Shown here piece after piece: positions 49,873 through 62,321 of a DNA stretch of 64,000 nucleotides. The stretch lies in NCBI GenBank assembly GCA_019614645.1, contig JABWDB010000070.1, positions 186,001-250,000 on the forward strand. The letters are read 5' to 3'. Within the stretch, counting starts at the first letter, position 1, and the number at the start of each line of letters is the position of its first letter. Made by a program: the position numbers and the translations under genes. The notes beneath the pieces are model-generated. The model was given only the letters and a program-made list of their open reading frames with translations, was not told the DNA's origin and made no database searches. This stretch comes from Stratiolaelaps scimitus (Eukaryota > Arthropoda > Arachnida > Mesostigmata > Laelapidae).

Positions 49873-51050
49873 GCAGTGACTACAGCGGCCGCAGCAGCAG
49901 CAGAAGAAGTAGCTGCCGCCAGCGCAGCATGTGTCCACGTTGTGAACAGCGATATACAGCGACACTGCTTAAACGACACAAGAATCCATTAACTTTGGCT
50001 TGCCTCTCTCTATTTCTCGCTCTCACTCGTTCTCGCAGCGGCAGCAGCGGAGATCGCCGCTGATGTCAGAACTTGCCGCCTCTCCAATGGCTAAATACGG
50101 TTGTATATATATATATATATATATATATACACGGGGAAACAGCGCAACGCGACATTGCCTAGACAATATCGACGTGAGTGCTCCTCGTAACTGCCTCCAT
50201 TATAATAATACTGGGTACGCACAACCTTACCACTCCGACGACGGCGAATTCTTGACGAGCCTCACGGTCCTGGGGACCTTGAGAAGCGGGCGTAACGCAA
50301 ACTCGGTGGTGCACAGAGGGGCAGCAATGATTTAGCGCAATAATCGTCTTGTCTGCTCCTTCTCGTGTTTAACAACAACAATAATAATCATAATTATTGT
50401 TATTATTATTACTAACCATAATTATTATTCATTCATGTAATTTGGGGAACACCCCCCCCCCCCTCCCGGGGTTAGTGTAGAATTTGCTAACAATTGGTTT
50501 GGTGTCATCTGCTGTCGCATTTTGTGGCCCATACACGTCTACCCTACAATGCTTGTTCTGCTCAGCTTAACTCGTCAGAGACATTGCAGACGATGCTCGA
50601 AGCGCATCGGATCGTCGTCACCGCAACGTCCATAGGGCGACTGGCGGATGTGGAACAAAGAAGCATTAGGGTCCTGCACATATAGACCTGAGATCGTATC
50701 GCGTTCGTACGGAATGATGTTCGTTCATTCTGATGCTTTTACCTAAATGGCCCCATTCACGACTCTGGAGTGAGAATCATTGATCAATCAATCACTCGAT
50801 GAGACATGGGCTGCGTCGCTGTCCCGAATCGGGGAAATATGACAATGACGAATGACGGCCCGCTCAGTTGCTTGTTAATGCTGTTGGGTAACTGAACGAA
50901 CGGGAGAATAGTTCATGAAGCAGATGGGTGACATATATACGTGAATAGTTCTCGCGGGAAAATGCACGTGGTCGAACTGTTCGTGGGAGATCTCTTGTGG
51001 TCAAGTTAAGGAAATGTCGTGAGACACATTTAGTCTAAACTCTATTTGAA

Positions 51051-51114
51051 GTAAAGGTAAAGCTTTATTGATTTATTAAAGGAACTGCATACAACGCTTG
51101 AGTTCTCTTATATG
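51051..51114 (+). repeat. dispersed repeat, copy 2
   Basis: GTAAAGGTAAAGCTTTATTG, then TTTATTAAAGGAACTGCA, ACAACGCTTGAG and TCTCTTATATG: the same blocks as the copies at 37634 and 59781, slightly shorter in the middle. Confidence 0.75.
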
Positions 51115-51877
51115 AGTATAAGAATCTACGAGGAAAATACATGTAGGCAAACTACGTGAAGAGCGCTCAAGGACAATATGGCAATGCGTAAAATTTTTCA
51201 GAGGAGATTACAGGCGATTTTATAGCGTTGCTGCATATACACATATGCATGGGTATCGTGCATTCACAGGAAACATAACGTAATTAAGCGTTTCTTCTTC
51301 AATTAAGGCTTTCTCGGCCGTGGCGCCGCCTTCTCGTTTCAAGGCTGTACAAATAATAATAATAATACAAGCGTCGGGATAAAATTGTTTGCATAAAATG
51401 GCGGCATGACGCTACAGTGCTAACTGGACCATCAACGGATCAGGGCTCGTAACAATAAACTCGTTCTCTGCCATTTACTGGCCGTCCATATGGGCGTCCG
51501 ATGTCACCGATGCATTTTTATATCCACCACAATGTATAAACAACGTTATTTATTCGATTGGGAGCAGTCTGTTGACAAAAACTCGCCCTGCATCGTCGGA
51601 GCCGCCAAACCAACTATTATCTACAATATATCGAAGGTATCTGATGGCCGGAAGACGGCGGGTGATAGCGTTCGACCGTTTTCTTGAGCCATCACACACA
51701 CAGAATGCGATGCCTTTTTTTGGCCTTATTTTCTATGAACTGCCCGCAATGTTTAGATTGTTAGTGACGACAATCTCCACGCGATGAAAGGCGCCGGTGT
51801 TCGTATCCGGGCGACGGTATACGAGAATCGTATATCGAAGATAGCCTGTCGTGCTCGTTCCTAGTGTTGGTTATTAA

Positions 51878-51934
51878 ATCAACACCTTTTCTTTTTTTTT
51901 TTTTTTTTTTAAAGGGGGGGTGTTATCAACACCT
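51878..51934. mobile_element. poly-T tract bounded by a 10-bp direct repeat (possible retroposition scar)
   Basis: ATCAACACCT occurs at 51878-51887 and again at 51925-51934. The 37 bp between are almost wholly a T run plus AAAGGGGGGGTGTT. This looks like a poly(A)-tailed insertion on the minus strand, truncated almost to its tail, with a target-site duplication. Repeat-slippage duplication is the alternative. Confidence 0.5.
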
Positions 51935-54900
51935 AATGGCGGTATATTTATGTATCGCGATAGCGGTTACTCACTGATAATCCCCTGCCACCGGCGCATT
52001 GCTTCGCTGTAAGGCTGTACAATAGTGAAATATGGTTGACTGTGTCGCCCTTGAGTGGTCACGCTCCCGTCCAGAGACGAGTCTACAGCGTGATGCAAAA
52101 TAACCACATGCCCTCTGCAAATATCCTGTGGACCCTCAAGATTCGTTAGCAGGGAGGAAGGCGGGGCATTCCCTATACGAGCTGTTCGATGTTCGTTGAC
52201 CCAGTTCTTCTTGCCCGCTTTTATTCCATCGAGGACCACCGCAACGTAAACGTGACAATGAAACCAGCACGGACAACGTGAATGGGTCCGATTAGTGGTG
52301 CTAGCACCGTATCTCGGAGAGCAATTTCGCGCATCGCGTTCACGTGGCTCGTTGCGGTACGTATGATCTTCCACCTATGCGAGCTCATTGTGTGGAAACA
52401 CCGTGGAAGAGAAAGCGGCACCAAAGGAAATTCAATCAAAGGAGCGGTATGGCGAGATGTGGCGACGAGTGATGCTAACTACTTTGTCGAGCTGCACCGG
52501 CGGCGGCGGCGGCGGCAGCAGCAGCAGCAGGGTGGCAGATGTAATCATATGGAGAAGCTCATGTTTTCACATGCTAGGCTCTACAATACATTTGTCAAGC
52601 ACATTGTTTATATGTGTATGTTTGTATGTTGCCTTGGTTATATGTAGCACACATTTGGACGGTTCAGAATTCGAAGCGCGACGACAGCGTTGTTGCTTCT
52701 CCGGAAGATTACCAACAGTTTCAACACAGACAAGCTGTGTACGTCTCATCGGCTTTGTACCTCATCTGGTTGATGCTACACATATAGCTAGCGGCGAAGT
52801 AAGCGCACGTCTTTATTCTTCGATAGCAACATCCGCCCTTTACGTAATCGGCCTTTAAGCCACCCACGTGAGTAAATCGAGATGGCCAATTGAGGCCATC
52901 GCCTCATCTACAGGCTTTGTTTACGGGATCCACTTTCCTTTCGAGAAAAAAAAAACACAAAGATTCGCAGCCTATGCGAGTTTAGCCTAACGCCTAAGTC
53001 ATCGCGGGTATTACGGGTACACATTGTGACGATTCTCCAACAAACAGAAAAAGCAAAAAATCTCCGACCAAGAGGCGAGGCGATCTTATCGACCCGAGGG
53101 CCGGTTGATTTCCAGCCTATGCTTTCAAGGCTGGCGCCCCGCCTCAAGAGCACCCATCGGCACAAGTATACTCATTGGTGGTTTGCATAGTCAACCCCCC
53201 CGCAGAAGTTCGCGATCAAAAAAATATGGGGACCAGCTGCAACACACATGCGAGCAGCGGTATAGCTGGCGTTTGTACCATATCACGGTTCATTCTGGCA
53301 CCACCTCTTGCTCTCGCGATATTTCCTTTCATCTATCTACTTCTATTATATCCATGATTCACTCATTCTGCCGGAGCTCGAGCAGGAAGGTAGACGGGTG
53401 CGGCATCTCTATGGAAAAAGTTCACCGCATTCTCGAATAGCTATGATGACTACAAGCGGCGATAGTTCGTCGAGCAGCATCACAGGGACTAGTAACCCAA
53501 TGGCAGGCATGCACATTCGAGACTACTGTTACTTAACTACTACTGCTACTACAACAACAAAAGGAGATTTCACCGGTTCCTCGTGTTGTTCTTTGCGGCT
53601 GCTGCGTTGTAGCTCTGGTCGTTCGGTTAATCGTATTCATTAACATTCTCGTTAATTGCATGAACATCAAATTCACTCTCTTTGATAGCTGGCTGTAGCC
53701 TGCCTTCCCATTTTGGGGGCAATAGGATCATCTGTTCAGTGACTTGCACGGCACTGTGCGATCAGTGACTCGCACACACATCGACCAAAGGGCACGCTTG
53801 TTTTTGAGCTTACAAAGCCCGTCCCTCTCGGAGTTCACTTCTTGGTAGTTGAAGCCACCGTAAGCACGGATAGTGTGTATTATCTAGTGAGTTACGGCAC
53901 TATGCTGTTGCTTGTAAATCGAATCGATCGCTACATAAAATCGCCCCATCAAGACCCAGCCCCGGCGAGCGTCCGGTCCAACGCCCGAGTTCGTCCCCAT
54001 TTCCTTGATCTTTCTTCCTCGTAGCGGACTCGGGCCGAGGAAATTTTCATCCACTGCCACCGTGTCGTCTCTTCGTAAGCGTTCATTCCCTTTGGCCATC
54101 CACGCTCGCTAATGGAGGTGAGATTTACACGAGACCGGAGAGAGATTGTCCGCTTCAGTGATCTGTCACCCTGCCTCGAGTGTTGTGCGGGACTGAGCGA
54201 CTCTTCTGCTCTCAACACTACAAGTATCTACAATCGACGTAACTTTCCCTACGCCCTGTGTCTCGATTGTCGACGCCGAAATGAATGACAGTGTTTCACT
54301 GAACACACGGCGTGGTTTCAACCCGAGGTTCATTTATTTTGAACATTTAGATCGTTGTTCTGAGCGAGCGCCTTCGAGAAATAGCGCGTTTGCTCTCACG
54401 AGACGCTCGAGTCTGCAACACACATAGAAATACGCACGGCAGCAAAGACGTGATAAATAAAAAAATATATGCATATTATATGACGTACAAATCACGTATA
54501 TATATATATATATATTGACGATAGATTTCATGAGGGATACATTCGAGCAATGCTACTCGACCCGTTTGACGGAAACGAGGCGAGTGGCGAAATCGACGAT
54601 GTAACCCAAGCAATGTCCAATGATTCTAGCAGATTACAGTCAGCTTACAGAAAAGGTACACGAGGTTGTCGTGTCCTCGAGAGGGCGGCGACAGGCAGCT
54701 CAAACAAAATATCATCTATAGGATTCACAACAAGGCCTGATACATGTGTCATTGGACGTTGTATGCAGCCATAACCGAAGCAAAGATGTTACACAGCATT
54801 GTAGATAGACTGTATATAGCAACGTGATGTTTCCTTGAACCTTGCTCATTGTAGTTCACAGAATAATCACAATTGGATCTGCCCCGAATCTGCCTATATT

Positions 54901-56284
54901 TATGTGAATTTCGCGCATTTAACGAATAGAGACCATTCGAATTTATTTATAGGGATACTCTGAATTGCTAGCTGACTATCGTTCGCGTAACGTTCATAAA
55001 AACGAGAACTCGTTTACAAGATAAACGATCAGTTTAAGCAGAATGCGTTTATACCGAAAGCAGTTCGAATCAATAGAGAACACTGTTTTACGTCACCAAT
55101 ATCTATTCCACGTTTTCGATAAAGAAAAAAATCCTAGTCTCTGCGATAGAATAAATTGCACCTTGTAACATTTCAAGAAACTCTACATACAAACACATAA
55201 CTGGAGAGACTGACCAATTTATACTCATCACTCTGACAGGCCATGTGCACGACAGAATTATGATAATTAGTAGGTTCACATTAGGTGTCCGACTTATTTC
55301 GCCGGCTGTACCAATTTATCAGATGCACCAGCGTTTGTAAATTTTACGGCGAAGCTCGCGGATTGGCGGCAAATTTAAAAGCTCCTGTATATCTGTATAT
55401 CTCTGTGTTTGTGTTCGACATGCGATGAATTTCAAGTGCATCCACTTCGAAGGAACTCGAAGCGTGATGTCACTGTTGTGTCTTTGTTCAAGCGCGCCTA
55501 CGATCGCTCTCACCCAGTTGGCGATCGAACATCGTCTGAGTACCGGTGCACGATGCGGGTGCGATAAATCTATTCGTTGAACTTTACAGCTTTTAATTAG
55601 CCTTTTAAAAAATCCTAACCCTTGTAACCTCCCTGTGCGCCCCATTCATGTACAGACTTTTGTGAGTGAATCAAATTTCGATTCCGAATTGTGTGTGTGG
55701 AATTACCTAGTGGTCATAGTTTTGTATGAGTGTATTGATATTTGTTGCTCACATGTGTCAGTGAAGATGAGTCTTCACCGAGATCAGTACAGTCGCTGTA
55801 GCCGCGCACAGAAACGACAGCAGAGTAAGCATAATCCTAGTAAACACTGTGTACAATGAACGGCCGTTGGTGACAAACAGCATATTCACGCTTGTACGTA
55901 CTCGCTATGCTTTATAGCAATTTTAACTTAAGTCATCTGCTCTGCTTCTCATTTTAAAACTATTGCACACAGTACATTAGTTAGTACTCTATTCAACTAA
56001 CGGCCTGGATATGGGGGTGACGCAATCAAATCCGACTATATTAACTGCAGGCCAAGAAAGCTAAATGCTTGTGAACTGTATATTTTTGAGTCATATGAAA
56101 CAATCAACAAAAAAATCATATATTAATATATATATATTTTTTTTTATGACGGAGAATGCAGACCAGGCCTCACAACTAAGGTATTTGCCATGGTATTGTG
56201 GGACTCCTGCCTGGTGGAGTGGTAGACCTACCCACTAAACTCATGCCCCACTTAATCGTAGTACTGTCAATATTAATATATACT

Positions 56285-56319
<35 letters not shown>

Positions 56320-56380
56320 ATGTCGAATATTCATATTGATAGAACATAACGAATGTTGCGCTCTTATTGTGTCCTTTCAG

Positions 56381-56470
56381 AGACAAAAAGAAAGAAGTTC
56401 CACCCGTTTCGAGCGGTTCGTAAAATCTTCCGCTGGGGCTCAAAGGTGAAACGTGTTAAATGTTCTGAAG
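56381..56470 (+). CDS. CRACD/KIAA1211-like gene, internal exon A (basic block)
   Basis: The acceptor TGTCCTTTCAG and donor GAAG|GTAAGC bound a 90-nt exon that starts and ends in phase 1. It encodes the basic segment TKRKKFHPFRAVRKIFRWGS followed by KVKRVKCSE. Vertebrate CRACD/KIAA1211 proteins (DUF4592) have a comparable Lys/Phe-rich block near the N-terminus, and CRACD is described as a regulator of actin capping protein. The reading frame is set by joining to the next four exons, all of which agree in phase. The family assignment rests on motif order recalled from the family, not on alignment. The upstream partner exon is not certain; see 36637-36838. Confidence 0.65.
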
Positions 56471-56685
56471 GTAAGCTCTCCTGGCTAATTAGTTCAACTA
56501 ATTCGTCAGTCGCAAATATTAGCCGCAATCGTTAGTATTCTGAGTGAAATTGTGGTTAATAATATCAACATAAATATATAATAAAAATATCGGTCACACA
56601 AAAATGTGTAACAGTCTATCTAATACATGAGAGTCCCGTTGGTTAGGACAGATTGCACGATCTTTGTAAAACATGGTTATAATGA

Positions 56686-56941
56686 CGAAAATATATATAT
56701 ACATATTTCTATAATATCGAAAATATATATACATATTTCTATAATATCGAAAATATATATACATATTTCTATAATATCGAAAATATATATACATATTTCT
56801 ATAATATTGACAATTTATATACATCATCATCTATACTATCGACAATATACATATTTTGTATAATATCGACAATATACATATTTTGTATAATATCGACAAT
56901 ATATATACATATTTCTATAATATCGAAAATATACATATTTC
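56686..56941. repeat. minisatellite, 30-bp unit
   Basis: Four nearly identical 30-bp units (CGAAAATATATATACATATT followed by TCTATAATAT) run from 56686 to 56805, followed by diverged and shortened units. The YFRYYRNMYI-type frames on both strands are its translation. It lies in intron 1 of the CRACD-like gene. Confidence 0.9.
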
Positions 56942-57256
56942 TTATGTCACCTGTCGTGCCAGCTGGCTAATTGACCCTCATTGTGTACATTCTCCTGCTA
57001 TTGTTCATTAATATTCTATAAATATATATTTATTCAAACATAAAATAATAAGGAATTATTTCTAGGGATTATTTGGGGGGGGGGGATTAGCTGGGACCCG
57101 CTTGATACTTGGGACATTGTTTCTCACACAATTTACATACTCAATTGGTCTCTGGTTCATGGAAACTTTCTGTTTTACAATCTTTATGTTGGAAGCCATG
57201 TAACGTAAATTTAATAGTTACACTTCAGTTGTTCCTACAAGAGTCTTTCCGATTAC

Positions 57257-57376
57257 TATTAACCATAGTTGGGGCTAAAAGGAACTGTGGGTCGACTTCC
57301 GCTCTCTTCGCCATCTGATCCTCCATGAATTCAATATATGCGTCCGTCCCGTTGAGGCAGAACATCTTGCTCAAAT
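57257..57376 (-). CDS. exon-like GC-rich island antisense within intron 1 of the CRACD-like gene
   Basis: An AT-rich stretch ending TTATTTTAATAG on the minus strand acts as a plausible acceptor (AG at 57378-57377). It is followed by about 113-120 nt of clearly GC-richer sequence. The frame (KMFCLNGTDAYIEFMEDQMA, then KRAEVDPQFLLAP) uses G/C at most third positions, unlike its surroundings. Donor candidates are ATA|GTAATC (end 57257) or ATG|GTTAAT (end 57264), both weak. It could be an exon of a nested minus-strand gene or a captured gene fragment. I cannot name the family. Confidence 0.35.
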
Positions 57377-59258
57377 CTATTAAAATAATATAAACAATAA
57401 TAATATAAATAATAAGATGTTTATAACCGTGCAATTTCACTTAAAGCTATTTCGTTATTTACTCACAATCCCAGTAGTCGCTTCGCTGGATTGTTAGGTT
57501 TGTTTATCTTAAATTTATCTCATAATTATGTCAGTTTCTGATAAAAATGCATTCGCCACCGACTTTGTATTTTGTATTGACCCCCGATGACCGGATCATC
57601 AGCACTCGCTGACTGGGGTCACTCACCAGTTGTGTTTGGCCGTTCCACTATTCCTGTTCGGCTTTCGAAGTTTCTGTTTGCGTATGCGAGTACGCCTCTG
57701 TGTGTGCTTCTTATTGCTAGATTCGTTGACACCCAACGACAAATGCGTTCCCTAGTCATCCCTGTGATTACTGTGATCATTCGAATTTGTCTCTCATTCC
57801 CCTCTGGCTTTTCTGTATGAAGCGATCTGACATTTGAAGACGAACCCTCGAATTTCTTACTGTGGCGGCGCCTCCTCTATCTTCACGATCGGCTCCACGT
57901 AGCCCGAAGCTACTCGACTGTCATTCTCAATTTCGTGGGGTCGATGATAGCTCGTTCAGCTGCACCTGCCCGTACCGTTCGTCGGTCGGCAGCCTGGGAA
58001 CGATCCTAGCGAGAGAACAGCAGCCCAGTCGCTCGTTCGCATCGTGCTTGCTAGTAGGTAGTACCTAGCCTAGGTAGTACCTAGCTGGAGAGAGCTAGAG
58101 AGAGAGAGAGAGAGAGAACTACTGGGATAGTGAGATCATCTTGTCATGTCGGATAGAGCGAAGTCACAGATTTGAGAACGGCGCCGCCGCCGCTTACCTA
58201 GCGCACCTCCTAACTGTACATTTATTATTAGTAAAAGGCGCAGAGGGAGAGAGAGAGATAGATTGGGAAGGCAAATAAGGGTGGGGTAGACGCCTTTACG
58301 TGAGAAACCCTCACTCATGGTTCCCCTGAGAAGTAGGACCACTGTAGCAGTTCAGATTTGGTAGAACTGCTTATATCAGCGTTTTCGCCTATCCCCAAGG
58401 ACTCCAGTTCTATGACGGTAACAGTCCGCCGTGTCTCCGCAGAGCAATATGTCGTGAACGAAGCCAACGAGCGGAACCGTCCTCTAACTAACTGTCACGA
58501 CTTAGCCAGATAATGAACCGGTGCTGGCCGTGGTGGCACCTGTTGTTTGCTCGAATGGTATCCGATGCTTCGTTCCATACGAAAAAGCCACAACGGAACA
58601 ATTCAAGCCAAATGTACTCAAGTTGTCGTGAGATGATTAGCAGGCGTCGTACCATACGACATATTATGAGTTAACCGCCCAGGTCCCCTTGTGAACGTCT
58701 GTATTCCCCGTGTCGTTAGTGCGTCACGTTTCTAATACTACGGCCATGCTGTATTAAAGTGACACAATATATCACATTGACTTATTGATCGGTGATTCTT
58801 CCGTGCGAACTCTGTGGGAAGTGCACATGTGCAAAATCACACGTATTCCAGATTTGAACGACTAAGTTCGTTTAACATTCGTTAAGTACCTTACACAAAA
58901 GTTGACTGATTCCGAAAAAAAAGTTACTGAAAAAGTTACTGATTTTTTTCAGAAAACTTACTGAATGCATCATGATATCCGTTAGCGACAGATGCCTTTG
59001 TTTCTGGCTAGCGCTGCTACGAAGCGCTGGCGTCATCCTCTGTTAATCTCATCGTTTTTACAATATGATGGATCCCATCTGGATGTTCTAAGGGCTACTG
59101 TACAACCTAACGCTATCAGTCTCAAATCTAATTATAAGTCATGAATTCATTCATTAGAACAGTGAATCGTAGTGCTGCTTCGCGACATATATATCTATGT
59201 GTGTGTGTGTGTTAAAATCGTATTACAAACATTATATAATTGTTTAATATAATTTCAG

Positions 59259-59405
59259 GTGTTTCATCGGAGGGAGGTGGAATAATTGCGTCGAAAAAGT
59301 CGTTAAGCGTCGGAGAGCTTCGTCAGGCGGCGCTAGGCGATCCGCTTGACCCAAACATGGATCTTGACGCGCAGTCAATCGATATTAACGACCCGACCGG
59401 GCTTG
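59259..59405 (+). CDS. CRACD/KIAA1211-like gene, exon B
   Basis: The acceptor TAATTTCAG and donor CTTG|GTAAGC bound 147 nt, phase 1 to phase 1, so it joins exon A without a frame change. It encodes a Ser/Gly-rich start (SSEGGGIIASKKSLSVGELR), then an acidic stretch with DPNMDLDAQSIDIND. If the donor is not used, the frame reads on to a TGA at 59456-59458, which would be an alternative short end. The intron before it (56471-59258) holds a 30-bp minisatellite and an antisense exon-like island. Confidence 0.7.
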
Positions 59406-59659
59406 GTAAGCTGACACAGGCTTTTGCTAGTGTCGACCCGAATATCTACGAGAGATGAAGACGAAAAAGGAAAAAACGATGGGGCAATTTATTATTATAT
59501 TATTTATTCAAACATACAGTAATTAGGAATTTATTATTATTATTATTATTATACATAATAATAATCTAAAACGTCAAGTACGCGTCAAACGCGGATTCCA
59601 CGAGTGTTCGTAGATCGTCCTGTTCGTGGCAGCTGAGAGGTGTAAATATTTTGGGAATA

Positions 59660-59664
59660 TATAC

Positions 59665-59695
<31 letters not shown>

Positions 59696-59716
59696 AATAT
59701 AATATATATATATATA
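59660..59716. repeat. (AT)n microsatellite in an intron
   Basis: Alternating AT interrupted by TT and AA steps, between exons B and C of the CRACD-like gene. Confidence 0.9.
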
Positions 59717-59780
59717 ACATAATTAGTGTCGTGATACAAAACGTGATGGGCAACTTACGTAGGGAACGCAACATAGCGAG

Positions 59781-59852
59781 GTATAGGTATATGTTTATTG
59801 GCTTTATTAAAGGAACTGCAGTTTTTACAATGCTGAAGGTCTCTTATATGTC
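59781..59852 (+). repeat. dispersed repeat, copy 3 (intronic)
   Basis: GTATAGGTATATGTTTATTG, then CTTTATTAAAGGAACTGCAG, ACAATGCTGAAGG and TCTCTTATATG, matching the copies at 37634 and 51051. It lies in the intron between exons B and C. Confidence 0.75.
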
Positions 59853-60074
59853 ACCAGGTCGCAGGACACGTGGGGCGCAAATAGATGAAATTTTAACGGC
59901 AGCAAACACGTCCAAAGTTCAAACTTTACCTGTATCCTCATTCCCGCCCGGTCCTATATTGCATCCATGTTCGCTACGAGAAAATCACCAATCTGAGGTG
60001 TCCTCCATCAGGCTAGCGCCGTTCGCAATGAATAATGCAATTGTGTTGTCACTGCGTTGTCCTTCTTCGCTTAG

Positions 60075-60271
60075 CTGTCGGTGGCGGTGGAGGATGCGGT
60101 GTGGGCGCCGGAGGTGCCGGGCCCGGCGCAGGATTGTACTCAATGGCAGGGCTGTCGTTATCGCACGATTCGGTGTTCAGTCCAGACACGTCGACCCCTG
60201 CCGAGATGGGACAAATCATCCATCCAGTGCCTGTAATGACCGGCATTAGCATCACCAACAGCCTCTTCAAG
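60075..60271 (+). CDS. CRACD/KIAA1211-like gene, exon C with SHDSVF motif
   Basis: The acceptor CTTCTTCGCTTAG and donor TTCAAG|GTAAGC bound 197 nt, phase 1 to phase 0. It encodes a Gly-rich linker and then GLSLSHDSVFSPD. The SHDS(I/V)F motif is a hallmark I associate with CRACD/KIAA1211 proteins, and here it follows the basic block as it does there. The remainder (GQIIHPVPVMTGISITNSLF) is not recognised. The donor is a strong consensus site. Confidence 0.75.
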
Positions 60272-60809
60272 GTAAGCAGACGTAGGCAAGTCACTCCTTT
60301 GAACACCGACAGGCAGGCGAAGGTACAACAACCGTCCCAGCAGCACCACAACAAATACGAGTAGCCGAGTAATGGGGAGTGGCCCTCATTTCACTAAGTG
60401 ACATCTACACTTAGATACAAGGCAAACACAAGCTCGTACACACACACACACACAGCCCACAGCTTAAATCATGCACACGCTAAATACTGTACATCGAATG
60501 GGAGGCAGACGTCAAGGTCAGAGGAACAAATTGCTGACTCGAGCTAAGCCAACAGTGCGACATTTGCTACGAGACTTTCTATTGTAGTAAGAAATGAAGT
60601 CGGAGACCAAGGCCTGATTCTGTCTTAGCTAAGCTTAACCCTATGCATAAATGACTTAATTCGAGGGGAGCTGTTCATCTCCTTTTCTCTAATTATATGA
60701 TGCTTATGCCCTTTGACGATACAACACGATGGTATAGCCTAACTACGAAATGCATCTTATCCCTGATATCGCCACTTTTTTCTTGTTTTTTGTGGTTTTC
60801 CTATCGTAG

Positions 60810-61073
60810 AACGAGTTGTTCAATCGCGTTAGAGCTAGACGAGCTGGCGAGGAAGATAGCGAAGAGGAAGAGGATGAGGACCCGGGCCTTCCCCGGAGTC
60901 CTTGTTCTCACACGCCGCCGAACGTGGGAGAACATGCCCCCGAAGGTGGCCTGCTACTGCCCTGTGGTGGGGTAATCGGACCCGACGGACGCGTACCCGG
61001 AGCTCTGGGAACGCACGCCGGGCAGCACCCTCTCACAGGCAGTATTGCCAGCATCTTGCAGCACTCATCGCCC
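60810..61073 (+). CDS. CRACD/KIAA1211-like gene, exon D (RVRARR and acidic block)
   Basis: The acceptor TTTTCCTATCGTAG opens a 264-nt exon, phase 0 to phase 0. It begins NELFNRVRARRAGEEDSEEE, continues with an acidic run into PGLPRSPCS, and then becomes Pro/Gly-rich. In vertebrate relatives a short KVK/RVR helix also follows the SHDSIF motif. The donor CCC|GTCAGT is weaker than the others. If it is skipped, the frame continues 28 residues to a stop at 61158-61160. Confidence 0.7.
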
Positions 61074-62285
61074 GTCAGTATCCGATTTTTACTAATGTGT
61101 GAAGAACTAGCAACAACCAACCCTATGCACCAACTAGCATTCGTAGATTTGTCGTCGTGAGAACGATGAAGATATTTCTACACGTCCTAATGCTAAGCTA
61201 CCCTTATATCTCAGATCAAAGCCACTCAGGTTCTGGGGTTTTGGCGCGGGAGGGGGGGGGGGTGCAAGCTAGACGATTATCAGTCGAGGAAAAGTCGGAT
61301 TAATTCAACATTGTTAATAATTAATTTAGCATTTAGTAATTTAATAATTCCTAGCTCAATAGCTTAGCAATATCGATGAATCTATATTTTTTCCAACTGC
61401 GTTATAGTCTAAAACGACTGGCTAATAAGTCGGTATACATTACATAACACAATGGCTCGTATCAGTCACCCGATCGTGATGAACAATCCTGGCATGATTA
61501 TTTTGAATATTCTTCCTATCAGCGAGTCGACTAGTCCAGATATGACTCCATTGTGTATTTGATCATGTATTCATATACCATATTCAAGTAGCCATTAAGA
61601 GATATGCAGGAACTCTACGTGCCCATACGAATTGGCATAACCCGGACCGAAATGTACTCCCATTTCTCCTCATGAGGTAACATAATGGGGGTGGATGGTG
61701 GGGTTTGATCGCCATTTCGCGTCTCCTCCGAGGCTCTCTGACGAGTTTAGATCGACGCATTTAGCGACCGACGTCGTATGCGACTCGCTTCCCTTTCTCA
61801 AATCACCCCCACTGATCCCACATCATCTTATGGCTCATGAATCATGGGACATCCTGTTGCCTCCGTCGTGTGTCAAGCCAATCCCTCGTAACGGCGGCAA
61901 ACGATTTAGCAGAGTGGCTTCCTCCGCCGGCCATATTGCATTGGGTGTGTCATGTTGTACATGGCTGTTCGGCGCGCGGTCCGCGAGATCTGCTCGAGTT
62001 GCCAAGGGTGGCTTGCCTTCGGTGCCCTTTCGACAGACTCGGGGTGTTCTGTGTCGCTGGTTCCACTCGTTTGCTTGCCGTCTCGCCTTCCAAACGAGTT
62101 CCCGCTTCTGAGCTCAACCCGGTGTGCTCAGCTGGGGCTAGCCGTACTTTGCATATTCGGCGGTTTCTTCCAGGGAAAATGCGATGGGAGCGCCAGAGAG
62201 GAAGAGAGAGAGAGAGAGGGGTCCGCTTGCCTTGTGGGGGTACGCTAACGATGATAATTTCTTCTACTTCTCCTCATTGAAGCAC

Positions 62286-62321
<36 letters not shown>

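Larger units (their letters stand above)
42816..56380. other. long mostly non-coding stretch with repeats
   Basis: Apart from the low-confidence frame at 49534, I see no supported exon. It holds (AT)n near 44390-44416, 45332-45353, 45483-45525, 48518-48554, 50104-50128, 54497-54515 and 56289-56317, a hairpin at 44602-44644, dispersed-repeat copy 2, and a poly-T tract with a flanking direct repeat. Confidence 0.45.

Noticed and set aside
56594..56863. 78-codon frames on both strands with repeated YFRYYRNMYI-type peptides
   Set aside because: They are translations of the 30-bp minisatellite.
57587..57820. 77-codon plus-strand frame with hydrophobic segments
   Set aside because: No splice support and no relation to the CRACD-like exons around it. 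Chance frame is more likely.
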